Made by a program: the position numbers and the translations under genes | The notes under the pieces: model-generated | Databases searched by the model: none | What the model was told of the DNA's origin: nothing | What the model saw: only the letters and a program-made list of their open reading frames with translations | Shown here: positions 54,287 through 63,808 of the stretch, one piece after another | Layout of the letters: every line of letters starts with the position of its first letter | Numbering within the stretch: the first letter of the stretch is position 1 | From: Sunxiuqinia indica | Lineage (GTDB): Bacteria > Bacteroidota > Bacteroidia > Bacteroidales > Prolixibacteraceae | Assembly: GCF_009847015.1 (NCBI RefSeq) | Contig: NZ_WVEM01000002.1 | Location: 186,001 to 250,000 of the forward strand | Reading direction: 5' to 3' | DNA: 64,000 nt

Positions 54287-54309
54287 TTAAAACATTACAC
54301 AAGATATTG

Positions 54310-54339
54310 AAAGCTGTTCCTTTGGGAGCAGCTTTTTTT
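54310..54339 (+). terminator. Intrinsic terminator of the GSII gene
   Basis: An 11-bp stem AAAGCTGTTCC (54310-54320) with GGAGCAGCTTT (54325-54335; one G-U), loop TTTG, then a T-run. Confidence 0.85.
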
Positions 54340-54399
54340 GTATCCGATACTTCTGTTGAATCTGGAGTTTCGCTATTTTTGCCACCTAACTTTTGAATT

Positions 54400-55524
54400 A
54401 TGCGCACAGCAAAAATAAAAATCAATAAAGCCCTATTTGAAGAAACGTCTCATTCGCCGGCATTGGTCGATATTGTTGGAGAGAAAATGCTTGATCAGGT
54501 TATCGACTATTGTTTCATCGCCAATCCTTATTATCCAACCGATGAAATGATGGAGCAGCTGCAGTCGAAATTAGTCAGCATTATTAAAGCTTACCCATCC
54601 AGCAATCCACGTTTGGCGAGGGAAATGCTGGCCGACGTGTTAGGAATTAATTCGCAATATCTGATCTTAGGCAATGGCGCTACTGAGCTGATTACCATTA
54701 TTGAAAGATATTTGATTGATCAAATCGCGATTCCGATTCCCACTTTTAGTGAGTACATTGAAAAATTGAAAAGTTCGGATGCAGCTAAATTATTTCACCT
54801 TAACCCCGAAAAAGACTATCAGTTAAATTTGGAGGAATATGCCAGTTGGATCGATCAGAATCAAATTGAGTCAGCGTTAATTATCAACCCCGGCAATCCA
54901 ACAGGGCAATTGATGCGAGTTGATGAGATGAAGAGGTTTTTGAAGAAGATGACGCATTTGAAGATGATTTTGCTTGATGAGTCGTTTATCGATTTTGCTA
55001 ACGAACAGGTACCGACTTTGCTTGGAGAATTAGCAGATTACAACAACTTAATTGTTGTTCGGAGCATGAGCAAGCATTGTGGTGTGCCCGGTTTGAGGCT
55101 GGGGTATTGCGCTACTTCAAACAAGATGTTTCAGACCGAAATTAAGGAAGCGTTGCCCGTTTGGAATATCAATTCCATTGCAGAGTATTTCTTGTTGCAA
55201 CTTCAAAGGACGAATCAGGAATACCATAATTCGCGTATTCGGGTTATTGATGATGTAAAAGATTTATATCGAAAACTGGTCGAGATTCCCGGCTTCAAGG
55301 TTTATCCAACCGGAAGCAATTTCATTCTTGTTAAAATTGAATTTGGAATGAAAGCGGTTGATTTGCAAATGCAGCTACTTGAAAACTATGGCCTTTACGT
55401 GCGCGATTGTAGTAACAAAATTGGGCTGGATCAATACCACATTCGCGTTTCCTCGCAAGGAAAAGAGAACGATCGGTTTTTGATTGATGCATTACAAAGC
55501 ATGGCAAAAACACATTCTGCGTAA
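54400..55524 (+). CDS. PLP-dependent class I/II aminotransferase, HisC/CobD-like
   Basis: A 374-residue enzyme. Landmarks are NPRLAREMLADVLGI, GNGATELI (about 92-99), NPGNPTG (163-169), LLDESF (Asp193) and the PLP lysine Lys225 in RSMSKHCGVPGLRLGYC. The VPGLRLGY sequence resembles histidinol-phosphate aminotransferase and threonine-phosphate decarboxylase (CobD). There are no his or cob genes around it. Its partners here are a HAD protein, a kinase-like protein and GS-type ligases, so a phospho-amino compound is a reasonable guess at the substrate. The gene is convergent with the HAD gene. Confidence 0.82.
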   Translation: MRTAKIKINKALFEETSHSPALVDIVGEKMLDQVIDYCFIANPYYPTDEMMEQLQSKLVSIIKAYPSSNPRLAREMLADVLGINSQYLILGNGATELITIIERYLIDQIAIPIPTFSEYIEKLKSSDAAKLFHLNPEKDYQLNLEEYASWIDQNQIESALIINPGNPTGQLMRVDEMKRFLKKMTHLKMILLDESFIDFANEQVPTLLGELADYNNLIVVRSMSKHCGVPGLRLGYCATSNKMFQTEIKEALPVWNINSIAEYFLLQLQRTNQEYHNSRIRVIDDVKDLYRKLVEIPGFKVYPTGSNFILVKIEFGMKAVDLQMQLLENYGLYVRDCSNKIGLDQYHIRVSSQGKENDRFLIDALQSMAKTHSA

Positions 55525-55555
55525 CCAATATTCGGGTAATTCTTTTTTCAGCTTG

Positions 55556-56404
55556 TTAAAAGCTAGCCACCGAATCGCATACATAAGTTGGAATAATTCC
55601 TGTTGAGCGAATTTTAGATTTGGCACTTTCCGCTAAGGTATTTCCCGAAAGGACAAGCACAGTATCCATCCCAAACTTGTTGCCACCAATGATGTCGGTA
55701 AAAAGCGTATCGCCTACCATCAGAATATCGTCGCGATTAAGAGCTTGTTTTAAGCACGCTTTTTCGTATGCAAACATAAACATCTGGGCATCGGGTTTTC
55801 CAAAACGGATAAAATGTCGATCCAGAATTTCTTCAACCATATCTGAAATTCCGCCAATGGCAATAGCAATGTCAACCCGGTTGACCGGGTAGTTAATATC
55901 TGTATTAGCAACAATCACCGACATGTTTTTTTTCCGAAGCAGATTGATTACTTTGTTAATGTCGTTGTTCCAATCGAAACCTTCATCATCAAGAAATGCA
56001 AGGCAGGTAATGTCATCAACATCGTTTAGGTCGAGCTTGCTGATGGGCATTGTTTTCAATCCGGCCGACTCAATGTAGTGAGCCGACTGCTCGGTACCCA
56101 GGTAGGCAACGCGGCCTGATTTTATTTTGAGTTTCAACCAGTCGTGTGCCAGCATGCCCGAAGAAATAACCTTGTCGGTTGTAATCGCGGGGATTCCATT
56201 GTTTTGATACATCCGTGCCAGCTGTTCCGGACTTCGGGACGCATCATTGGTTAATACGTAATAGTCAATTCCCTTTTCATCCAGAAAATCGAACGTATTT
56301 TCAACACCTGGAATAATTCCTTTGTGATTTTTTAATACCCCGAAAGCATCAAAAAAAACCGCTTTGTAGTTGGTTACTACACTTCTGAAATCTTGCGTCT
56401 TCAT
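55556..56404 (-). CDS. HAD-IIA family protein with altered catalytic motif I
   Basis: A 282-residue protein of the NagD/PGP-like HAD-IIA group, with a C2-type cap. Motif I is FFDAFGVL (nucleophile Asp19), but the second Asp is Phe21. Motif II is YVLTNDASRS, the motif III Lys lies in GKPDAQMF, and motif IV is GDTLFTDI. The usual DxD general acid is absent, as in a poorly known subgroup with DxW (TIGR01459-like). Phosphatase activity may be weak or of another kind. It starts 5 nt after the stop of the kinase-like gene in the same direction. Confidence 0.8.
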   Translation of the reverse strand: MKTQDFRSVVTNYKAVFFDAFGVLKNHKGIIPGVENTFDFLDEKGIDYYVLTNDASRSPEQLARMYQNNGIPAITTDKVISSGMLAHDWLKLKIKSGRVAYLGTEQSAHYIESAGLKTMPISKLDLNDVDDITCLAFLDDEGFDWNNDINKVINLLRKKNMSVIVANTDINYPVNRVDIAIAIGGISDMVEEILDRHFIRFGKPDAQMFMFAYEKACLKQALNRDDILMVGDTLFTDIIGGNKFGMDTVLVLSGNTLAESAKSKIRSTGIIPTYVCDSVASF

Positions 56405-56409
56405 ACTGT

Positions 56410-57453
56410 TTATATTTTTAATGCTCTCAATATTTTATCGACATCGTAATTTGTGTCAATGGCCGGAATGTATAAATTATAGGCTTCTTTTTGCAACTTA
56501 CGGGCATATGATGGTAAAAAGAAGTGTGTTCCATCCTTTACCACGTAGTTTAAAATGAAAAAGCGATAGGCCTCTTTTATTAATCGTACTTCTGGTTCTG
56601 TCAGCGGAAAGATCCGGTGATATTCTTTTAGAAACATGATGAATCGATCTTCCATTAACGGGTCGATCATATAGCTGAAAACCGTTCGGTCGCCTACATC
56701 GGAAACCACTCGGCTAAAAAAGTAAAAATCCATGACACGTGACGACTCCCGAAACCAGTCATAATCCCATCTGGAATAGAGCTTCCCATCCCGAGTTACC
56801 GAAAAATTACCAATGTTCCAGTCTACAAATACCGGAATTGTTTCAATTTCAGTGGAGTAGTTCGCCTTGTCGGCATAAACGACAAATTTTTCGCATTGGC
56901 TCTTTAAAAGATCGCGTTGAGGCGCTGTTGCGCAAAATTTACCGGAGTCCAGATTTTTCATTAGCCGATGGATGTCGGTTGCCACTGTTTTCGACGCTTT
57001 CGGGAGCTGATTGCTTACGTTTGAGCAAGCTTTATGGAAGCGAGCTAGTTCGCGGCCAAGCTTTCGGATGTGCTTGTCCTCAAGTCTGCGAGGCATTTTG
57101 TGCTTCATCCTGATTGGGTTATAAAAAACAACCCAGGCGTTGCGTTTTTGATCGTAGTAGCGAAAGATGAACAGATCGTTTCGTTTAACCAGCGATTTGG
57201 CGAGGAAGTTGTCGTAGGGTGCTTCCAGGTTGTTGGCCAGATTGTTTATAATGATATGATCTTCCTTAAAGTGTTCAAAATTACCGTAATCCGATAATTT
57301 TGCAAAAACCGGTTGCCGGTCGTAAAAGGATATTTTGTAAACATGGTTGGTTGAAACATGGGCACTGACATCAAAAATTCCTTTAATTTCATGTCGTTCG
57401 TCAAATTCTTCCCAAGCTTGTCGGATTATCTGAAAATAATCAAGCGTTTGCAT
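56410..57453 (-). CDS. APH/choline-kinase-fold phosphotransferase, function unknown
   Basis: A 347-residue protein. The Brenner-type catalytic loop is FVDWNIGNF (about residues 208-216), where Asp and the Asn five residues on match HGDLHPGN, and WDYDWFRESSRVMDFYFF provides the second Asp. The N-terminal lobe has VYKISFYDRQPVFAKLSDYG, a beta-strand with a Lys. This is the aminoglycoside phosphotransferase/choline-ethanolamine kinase fold, but the family is not recognised. It lies between the GSI-like ligase and the HAD protein and likely acts on the same compound. Confidence 0.72.
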   Translation of the reverse strand: MQTLDYFQIIRQAWEEFDERHEIKGIFDVSAHVSTNHVYKISFYDRQPVFAKLSDYGNFEHFKEDHIIINNLANNLEAPYDNFLAKSLVKRNDLFIFRYYDQKRNAWVVFYNPIRMKHKMPRRLEDKHIRKLGRELARFHKACSNVSNQLPKASKTVATDIHRLMKNLDSGKFCATAPQRDLLKSQCEKFVVYADKANYSTEIETIPVFVDWNIGNFSVTRDGKLYSRWDYDWFRESSRVMDFYFFSRVVSDVGDRTVFSYMIDPLMEDRFIMFLKEYHRIFPLTEPEVRLIKEAYRFFILNYVVKDGTHFFLPSYARKLQKEAYNLYIPAIDTNYDVDKILRALKI

Positions 57454-57512
57454 AGTTCTTCTTCTTTTTAGCTGTCGTCTGTAGTTCCCAAAAGTAATCA
57501 GAAATTGGTATT

Positions 57513-58874
57513 TCAGATAATTTCAAAATACCTTTTTGTTTCCCAGTCGGTTACTGCTTTGGCGAATTCGCGCCATTCCCATTCGCGTGTAGCTGCAAAA
57601 TGGTTGACAAAGTCTTCTCCAAACAGGGTGTTGGGAATCTCCGAATCTTTCATCTTTCGGGTGGCATCCAGCAGGTTGAGCGGTAGTCGTTCGTGGTCTT
57701 TTTGGGCATATTCGTTGCCGGTTGTTTTTGGAATCGTTAGTTCTAACTCATTTTCGATTCCATATAAACCAGATGCCAAGGCAGCAGCCATTGCCAGATA
57801 TGGATTGGAGTCGGAGCCGGGGACGCGCATTTCCAGTCGGGCCGATTTCTCCTGTCCGTTGATAACCCGAACCGCTGTTGTGCGATTATCGAGTCCCCAA
57901 CTTGCAGTAACCGGAGCCCAAGCGCCTTCGCGCAGCCGTTTGTAACTGTTAATTGTGGGCGCGTACATAGGTAAAATGTGAGGTAAGCAATAAAGCTGTC
58001 CGGCCAGGTAGCTTTCCATTAGCTTGCTCATTGGTGATTGTTTGTCGCCCGAGAAAAAGAGGTTTCTTTTTTGACCGATATCCCACAAACTTTGATGAAT
58101 GTGTCCGCTGCAGCCGGGAAGATTCTCATTCCATTTAGCCATAAAACTGGCAATTATTCCATGTCGATAGGCAATTTCTTTTACACTGTTTTTGAAAAGT
58201 GCTGCTTTGTCAGCAGCTTGCAGAATTTCATCGTAACGAATTGCTGCTTCATAAACACCGGGGCCGGTTTCGGTATGCAAGCCTTCGAGGCTTACCTGAA
58301 ACTTTTCCAGCAAATCGAACAGGTCATTGAAATAGGTTTGGTATTGTGTTGGCCGAAGCATGGAGTAGCCAAACATTCCCGGCGAAATTGGTTTCAAATC
58401 AGAATAATTTTTCTCGGCTAGTTCGTTCGATGTTCCAATAAAATTGAACCACTCAAATTCTTGTGAGAATACTGCTTCGAAGCCCTTCTCGGTTGCACGT
58501 TGCCTGATTCGTTTCAGTAAACTACGCGGACAAGCAGGCAGATCTTTGCCCTGTTCAGAACTGAAGTCAGCCAGAAAGAACGGACGTTCGTTGTCCCACG
58601 GAATATTGCGGTAGGTCGAAAGGTCAATTCGGGCACGGGCATCCGGATAGGCTGTATGCCAGCCCGTAACTTTTACATTGTCGTAGCATTTGTCATTGGC
58701 ATCCCATCCAAAAATTACATCACAAAAACCAATGTCGCCATCAACTACTTCCAGAAACTTATCTTTGTGAATCGTTTTGCCCCTCAATATGCCATCAATG
58801 TCAACTACAGCGAATTTAATTTTCGATTGAGCGCTTTCTTTTATTGTTTTTATCAGGTCCTTCTTATTTATCAT
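57513..58874 (-). CDS. Glutamine synthetase I-like gamma-glutamyl ligase (GlnA3/PuuA-like)
   Basis: A 453-residue GS-fold enzyme. The metal-binding Glu pair is SQEFEWFNF (139-145), followed by TETGPGVYEAAI, NLPGCSGHIHQSLWD, APTINSYKRLREGAWAPVTASWG, NRTTAVRV, and LEMRVPGSDSNPYLAMAAALASGLYG. The loop that supplies the ammonium-binding Asp in true GS (DGSS) is not seen, and the N-terminal KFAVVDIDGILRGK is like GlnA3/GlnA4/PuuA. It therefore more likely joins glutamate to an amine (polyamine or ethanolamine type). It is the first gene of a three-gene minus-strand run with the kinase-like and HAD genes. Confidence 0.85.
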   Translation of the reverse strand: MINKKDLIKTIKESAQSKIKFAVVDIDGILRGKTIHKDKFLEVVDGDIGFCDVIFGWDANDKCYDNVKVTGWHTAYPDARARIDLSTYRNIPWDNERPFFLADFSSEQGKDLPACPRSLLKRIRQRATEKGFEAVFSQEFEWFNFIGTSNELAEKNYSDLKPISPGMFGYSMLRPTQYQTYFNDLFDLLEKFQVSLEGLHTETGPGVYEAAIRYDEILQAADKAALFKNSVKEIAYRHGIIASFMAKWNENLPGCSGHIHQSLWDIGQKRNLFFSGDKQSPMSKLMESYLAGQLYCLPHILPMYAPTINSYKRLREGAWAPVTASWGLDNRTTAVRVINGQEKSARLEMRVPGSDSNPYLAMAAALASGLYGIENELELTIPKTTGNEYAQKDHERLPLNLLDATRKMKDSEIPNTLFGEDFVNHFAATREWEWREFAKAVTDWETKRYFEII

Positions 58875-59231
58875 GTCTTTGCTTTGCTCTTTTTTTAATG
58901 GTCAACAAATACCAAAATAATGATATTGCTTGAGTTTACACAAGGTATTCGAAAAATTAACAACTTAAAACACAACTCGCTGATTTTTCGCTTCAAAATT
59001 TACATCATAATAAAATGATGCTATTTGTACTTGTCAGTGAAATTATATCACTTCACCCCTTGTTTTTTACCCCATTTAGTTCTAAAATGACTGATTATTT
59101 TGAATGAACCTGCCGAGAAACAGGATAAACATTGATGAAAAATAAAAAGTTAGCTTCAAAATTCATTATTTTTGAGGTCTGTATTTGGCTGAAGAAATTT
59201 CAATGTTTTATAAATTTAATTGATTAAGATA
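58875..59231. other. Divergent intergenic region GSI-like / GSIII
   Basis: 357 bases, AT-rich, with no gene. TATTTTTG (59167-59174) fits a -7 box for the GSIII gene. No glutamine riboswitch-like fold is evident. Confidence 0.5.
59167..59174 (+). promoter_or_regulatory. Candidate -7 box for GSIII
   Basis: TATTTTTG equals TAnnTTTG, 58 nt before ATG 59232. The -33 element is not clear. Confidence 0.35.
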
Positions 59232-61421
59232 ATGGCAGACTTTAGATTTAAAGCTTTACAGGTGGTTATGGAAAGAGAACCGGTTGTAATTGAGCGGGAG
59301 CATAATCTAACCTCCGACTATTTTGGGATTAAGGTTTTTGACCGTCCTAAAATGAAAAAATACCTTTCCAAAGAGGCCTATAAAGCCGTTTGTGATGCCG
59401 TCGATAATTCGAGGGCCATAGATCGAAAAATGGCCGATCAGGTGGCGCAGGGAATGAAAGCCTGGGCTACCGAAAATGGTGCTACACACTATACGCACTG
59501 GTTTCATCCGTTGACCGATGGAACAGCCGAAAAGCATGATGCATTTATCGTTCATGGCGAAGATGGTGGTGTTGTGGAGGCATTCAGCGGGAAATTACTT
59601 TCGCAGCAGGAGCCCGATGCTTCTTCATTTCCGAGTGGTGGTATCCGCCAAACCTTTGAAGCACGTGGCTATACCGCTTGGGATGCTTCATCTCCGGCGT
59701 TTATTGTTGATGGAACACTGTGTATTCCAACGGTATTTATTTCATACACCGGCGAAGCATTGGATTACAAAACTCCGTTGTTGCGGTCACTGCAAGCTGT
59801 GGATAAAGCGGCAACCGCTGTTTGCCAGTTTTTCGATAAAAATGTAACAAAAGTAAATGCCAATCTGGGGTGGGAGCAAGAGTATTTTCTGATTGACGAA
59901 GCACTGTTTATGGCTCGCCCGGATCTGGTTTTGACGGGGCGGACTTTGATGGGGCATTCATCATCAAAAGATCAACAGCTGGATGATCATTACTTCAGCT
60001 CTATTCCAACTCGTGTTTATCGCTACATGGAGGATTTGGAAAATGAAGCTTATAAACTAGGAATTCCGTTGAAAACCCGTCACAATGAGGTTGCTCCAAA
60101 TCAATTTGAAGTTGCTCCTATATACGAAGAGGCCAACCTGGGGAACGATCATAACCAATTGCTAATGGACATTATGAAAAAGATTGCTCGTCGTCATCAT
60201 TTTAGGGTGCTTTTTCATGAAAAGCCATTTGCCGGAATTAATGGATCAGGCAAGCACAACAACTGGTCATTATCCACGAACACAGGCGTTAACCTCTATT
60301 CACCGGGTAAAAACCCAAAATCAAATTTGCAGTTTCTAACGTTTGTGGTGAATGCCATGAAAGCGGTGTATGATAATCAAGACTTAATGAGAGCTTGTAT
60401 TCTAACTGCTTCAAACGCTCATCGCTTGGGAGCCAATGAAGCTCCGCCTTCAATCTTGTCTGTCTTTTTGGGAACCGAAGTCAGTAAAATGCTCGATATG
60501 ATGGAAGAGGCAGTGGTTGACCGTAAAATGACACCGGACGAAAAAACAGCTTTGAAATTGAATATTGGTCGGATTCCGGAGATTATTCTGGATAGTACCG
60601 ATCGTAATCGAACATCGCCATTTGCGTTTACCGGTAACCGTTTTGAGTTCCGCGCTGTCGGGTCATCGGCCAATTGTGCCCCTGCACTTATTGCCTTAAA
60701 CACGGCTGTTGCTGCTCAGTTGTCACAATTCAGGAAAGAAGTTGATAGCCTGATTGATACCGGAGTGAAAAAAGACGAAGCTATTTTCCAGATATTGAAA
60801 AAGCTGATTATTGATTGCAAACCGATTCGATTTGATGGTGACGGATATAGTGATGATTGGATTGTTGAGGCTGAAAAGCGTGGCCTGACCAACATCAACA
60901 GTGTGCCTGATGCCTTACAGGGATATCTGTCGGAGAAGACAAAAAAGCTTTTTGCGGTACAAGAAGTGTTATCGGAAAAGGAGTTGGTTGGACGAACTGC
61001 TGTAGAGTATGAGAAATACATCATGAAGGTGCAAATTGAAGCACGTGTCTTGGGCGATTTGGCAATTAACCATATCGTTCCTACGGCTATTCAATATCAG
61101 ACTACTTTATTAGAAAATGTTAAAAACCTGAAGGAAGTTTTTTCTGAGAAGGAATTTGAGGAGCTGGCTTTTGCCCGTAAGGAATTGATTAAGGAAATCA
61201 GCGGCCATATTTCAGCCATTAAGGCGAAGGTGAAAAAGATGGTTGAAGCCCGCAAAGTCGCCAATGTAATAGAAGACTCAATTGAAAAATCAAGAGTATA
61301 CGAAAAAACGGTTTATCCTTACCTGGATGATATTCGCTATCATATTGATAAGTTAGAACTGACTGTTGATAATGAACTTTGGCCCCTGCCAAAATATAGA
61401 GAACTACTATTTGTAAGATAA
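59232..61421 (+). CDS. glnN: Glutamine synthetase type III
   Basis: 729 residues from ATG 59232; an in-frame TTG at 59220 is less likely. GSIII marks are RKMADQVAQGMKAWATENG, THWFHPLTDGTAEKHDAF, PSGGIRQTFEARGYTAWDAS, NLGWEQEYFLID, TRHNEVAPNQFEVAPIYEE (long GSIII-specific motif), HEKPFAGINGSGKHNNWSL and NRFEFRAVGSSANCA. It forms dodecamers in Bacteroides and is often the main ammonium-assimilating GS (family knowledge). It has its own promoter-like box and a strong terminator. Confidence 0.95.
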   Translation: MADFRFKALQVVMEREPVVIEREHNLTSDYFGIKVFDRPKMKKYLSKEAYKAVCDAVDNSRAIDRKMADQVAQGMKAWATENGATHYTHWFHPLTDGTAEKHDAFIVHGEDGGVVEAFSGKLLSQQEPDASSFPSGGIRQTFEARGYTAWDASSPAFIVDGTLCIPTVFISYTGEALDYKTPLLRSLQAVDKAATAVCQFFDKNVTKVNANLGWEQEYFLIDEALFMARPDLVLTGRTLMGHSSSKDQQLDDHYFSSIPTRVYRYMEDLENEAYKLGIPLKTRHNEVAPNQFEVAPIYEEANLGNDHNQLLMDIMKKIARRHHFRVLFHEKPFAGINGSGKHNNWSLSTNTGVNLYSPGKNPKSNLQFLTFVVNAMKAVYDNQDLMRACILTASNAHRLGANEAPPSILSVFLGTEVSKMLDMMEEAVVDRKMTPDEKTALKLNIGRIPEIILDSTDRNRTSPFAFTGNRFEFRAVGSSANCAPALIALNTAVAAQLSQFRKEVDSLIDTGVKKDEAIFQILKKLIIDCKPIRFDGDGYSDDWIVEAEKRGLTNINSVPDALQGYLSEKTKKLFAVQEVLSEKELVGRTAVEYEKYIMKVQIEARVLGDLAINHIVPTAIQYQTTLLENVKNLKEVFSEKEFEELAFARKELIKEISGHISAIKAKVKKMVEARKVANVIEDSIEKSRVYEKTVYPYLDDIRYHIDKLELTVDNELWPLPKYRELLFVR

Positions 61422-61440
61422 TGTATGATCGGTGATTGAA

Positions 61441-61480
61441 AATAGAAGGCCGCTCCAATTGGAGCGGCCTTCTATTTTTT
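61441..61480. terminator. Bidirectional terminator between GSIII and GH97 genes
   Basis: A perfect 16-bp stem (61441-61456 with 61461-61476), loop AATT, then a T-run on the plus strand; the minus strand also ends in T-rich sequence. Confidence 0.92.
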
Positions 61481-61519
61481 ATCGAATGTTTATGATGCGA
61501 ATCTCTGAAAAAGTCGGAT

Positions 61520-63484
61520 CTATTTCTTTTTACAAATTGCTGCCCAGCCCCCTCCTGATGCCATCGGAAGTGTAATTTTGGTGTTTTTGTTAGCCGTTTT
61601 CGTGATATAAGTATAGTCAATTGCCGCTTTATCTGCATTGATGCCATCCTGCATGATTTCGAGTTCGTAGTCTCCTTCATCCAAAAATGACAAATCAATT
61701 TCGAGTGTTCGGGAGTCTGCATCTGTCATGGCGCCAATATACCAGTCATTGCCACTTTTTCGGGCGGTAACAATGTAGTCGCCAACTTTGGCGTCCAGTA
61801 TTTTAGTGTCGTCCCAAACGGTTTTCATTTTACTTAAAAAACGAATAGTCTCTTCTTCCCTGTAATAATTCGATGGATTATCTGAAAGCATTTGAAGGGG
61901 AGCATCATACACAACATACATCGCTAGTTGGTGGCATCTTGTTCCAATACTCATCGGGTTGCTGTGACTGATTTTAAAATCTTTATGGTGAGCATTGCGC
62001 ATGGCACCCGGAGTGTAGTCCATTGGCCCGGCCAGCATTCGCGTAAAAGGTAGGGTTACATTATGCTCTGGTGTAATTACATCAGACCATTTGCAATTTT
62101 CCAGCCCTTTTACACCTTCGTAATTGATTACATTCGGATATGCCCTGCGCAAACCCGCGGGTTTGTATGCCCCATGGAAATCCACAAGTAGTTCCCGGTC
62201 GGCACAGGCTTGGGCTGTACGCTCGTAAAAGTTGACCATTTCCTGACCCGCCTGAGCCATAAAATCAACCTTGAGCCCTTTTACACCCCACTTAGCAAAC
62301 TGATCCAGAATGTTGTCCATGTGTTTATCCAAAGGCCCCCAAAGCGACCATAAAATAAGCTCGACATTTTTCTCTTTACCATATTGAACCAGTTTATCAA
62401 TATCGATGTTCGGATTTGGTTCCAACACGTTGGTTGTCGCTTTCGACCAGCCTTCATCTAAAATGATGTAAGGAATTCCGTATTCAGAGGCAAAATCAAT
62501 GTAATACTTATAGGTTTGGTTATCGAGTCCTGATTTAAAATCAACACCGTAAATATTGTTGTCATTCCACCAATCCCAGGCGACCAATCCCGGTTTGATC
62601 CAGGACGTGTTCTCGATTTTGCAGTCTCTTGAAAGTAAATACACGAGTTGGTTTTCAACCAGGTGTTTGTCTTCCTCACTAATCATGAATACTCGCCAGG
62701 GAAAAGTTCTGGAGCCGTCGGTTTCGGCGATATAGTCAGCTTGTTTAATAATCTCAATGTTACGATCTCCTTTAGGTTTTGATTCGAGAATTACGTTCGG
62801 AAATTTGCTTTTCAAGCTTGCACTGCCAGTTGCCTCAAGAAATAAGCCCGGATAATCGAACAGGTCGGCTTCGGTTATCCCAATTTTGATATTGTTGGTT
62901 GCTTTTACTAAGGTTGGAAGTGAGCAAAATTGACCGGCATCCAGAGCGGATAGTTTTTCATCGATGTATAGTCGCTCGTAGTGCGAAAGCAGCGATTGTT
63001 CTTCGGGAAATAAAAGTGGATAGTTCTCAGAAAAGTTTAAATCGACCGTTTCGTTATTGACAATAACGTCGCCCTTTTTTGAAGTTTCAAATCGATAGGC
63101 AATTCCGTTATCAAAAACACGAAATACCACTGAAAAATCATTTTTAAAATGAATGCTCAGTTGGTTGTATTCGTCTTTTATTGTTGTTGATTTAACCGGG
63201 ACAATGACTTCAACGTGCTCAGAAGTAGAACTTTTTTTCGTTTTTCTGACTTTAGCTGATTTACCCAAAACCTCTCCATCAATTGTGAGACTCATTTTGC
63301 TATTCTCGAAAATTGGCTGCCCGTTAACACTCGCCGACCAATGAATTCCGTCGTCCGTATTTACGGTGGTTAAAATTTTTCCGTTTGGCGAGCTAACGGA
63401 GTAATCTTTTGCCGCTAAATTGATGGTAAGCAACGAAAAAAGTACGAAAAGTAGTAACGATGAAGTGTACTTTTTGATCAACAT
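61520..63484 (-). CDS. Secreted GH97 glycosidase, retaining type (alpha-galactosidase-like)
   Basis: A 654-residue protein with signal peptide MLIKKYTSSLLLFVLFSLLTINLAA. The N-terminal beta-super-sandwich (about 30-275) is followed by a (beta/alpha)8 barrel (about 295-550): WIKPGLVAWDWW, IPYIILDEGW, LILWSLWGPLDKHM, WGVKGLKVDFMAQ (with a candidate nucleophile Asp) and the C-terminal beta domain. SusB-type inverting enzymes have a different residue at that Asp; the KVDF form is that of the retaining branch, which includes alpha-galactosidases. Activity on alpha-galactosides is likely but alpha-glucosides cannot be excluded. No Sus transporter lies in the window. Confidence 0.88.
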   Translation of the reverse strand: MLIKKYTSSLLLFVLFSLLTINLAAKDYSVSSPNGKILTTVNTDDGIHWSASVNGQPIFENSKMSLTIDGEVLGKSAKVRKTKKSSTSEHVEVIVPVKSTTIKDEYNQLSIHFKNDFSVVFRVFDNGIAYRFETSKKGDVIVNNETVDLNFSENYPLLFPEEQSLLSHYERLYIDEKLSALDAGQFCSLPTLVKATNNIKIGITEADLFDYPGLFLEATGSASLKSKFPNVILESKPKGDRNIEIIKQADYIAETDGSRTFPWRVFMISEEDKHLVENQLVYLLSRDCKIENTSWIKPGLVAWDWWNDNNIYGVDFKSGLDNQTYKYYIDFASEYGIPYIILDEGWSKATTNVLEPNPNIDIDKLVQYGKEKNVELILWSLWGPLDKHMDNILDQFAKWGVKGLKVDFMAQAGQEMVNFYERTAQACADRELLVDFHGAYKPAGLRRAYPNVINYEGVKGLENCKWSDVITPEHNVTLPFTRMLAGPMDYTPGAMRNAHHKDFKISHSNPMSIGTRCHQLAMYVVYDAPLQMLSDNPSNYYREEETIRFLSKMKTVWDDTKILDAKVGDYIVTARKSGNDWYIGAMTDADSRTLEIDLSFLDEGDYELEIMQDGINADKAAIDYTYITKTANKNTKITLPMASGGGWAAICKKK

Positions 63485-63808
63485 AGATTTGAATTTTGTT
63501 AGGTTTATTGAAGTAGTAGAATGAAATTTACTTGCTTGCGTGTTTTATCAGAAACAGACTACATGATCTGAAAAATTAGGAATACCCGCTTCTCTGTTTT
63601 GTTTAAGTTATTCTGTAAATATATCAAAAATTGCAGTTGGGAAATACTTTATCTTTTCGTTTTTCGTTTTTCCATAACGTTTTTAAAATCTTGTATTGGG
63701 CTGAAAAAGTGATAGATACATGATAAAAATAACTCTCGGTAGAAAACAGGTAGATTTTTTAATTTTTTTTCACCCCTCCCGATTTGTTGCAATTTATTGC
63801 CGTACTGT

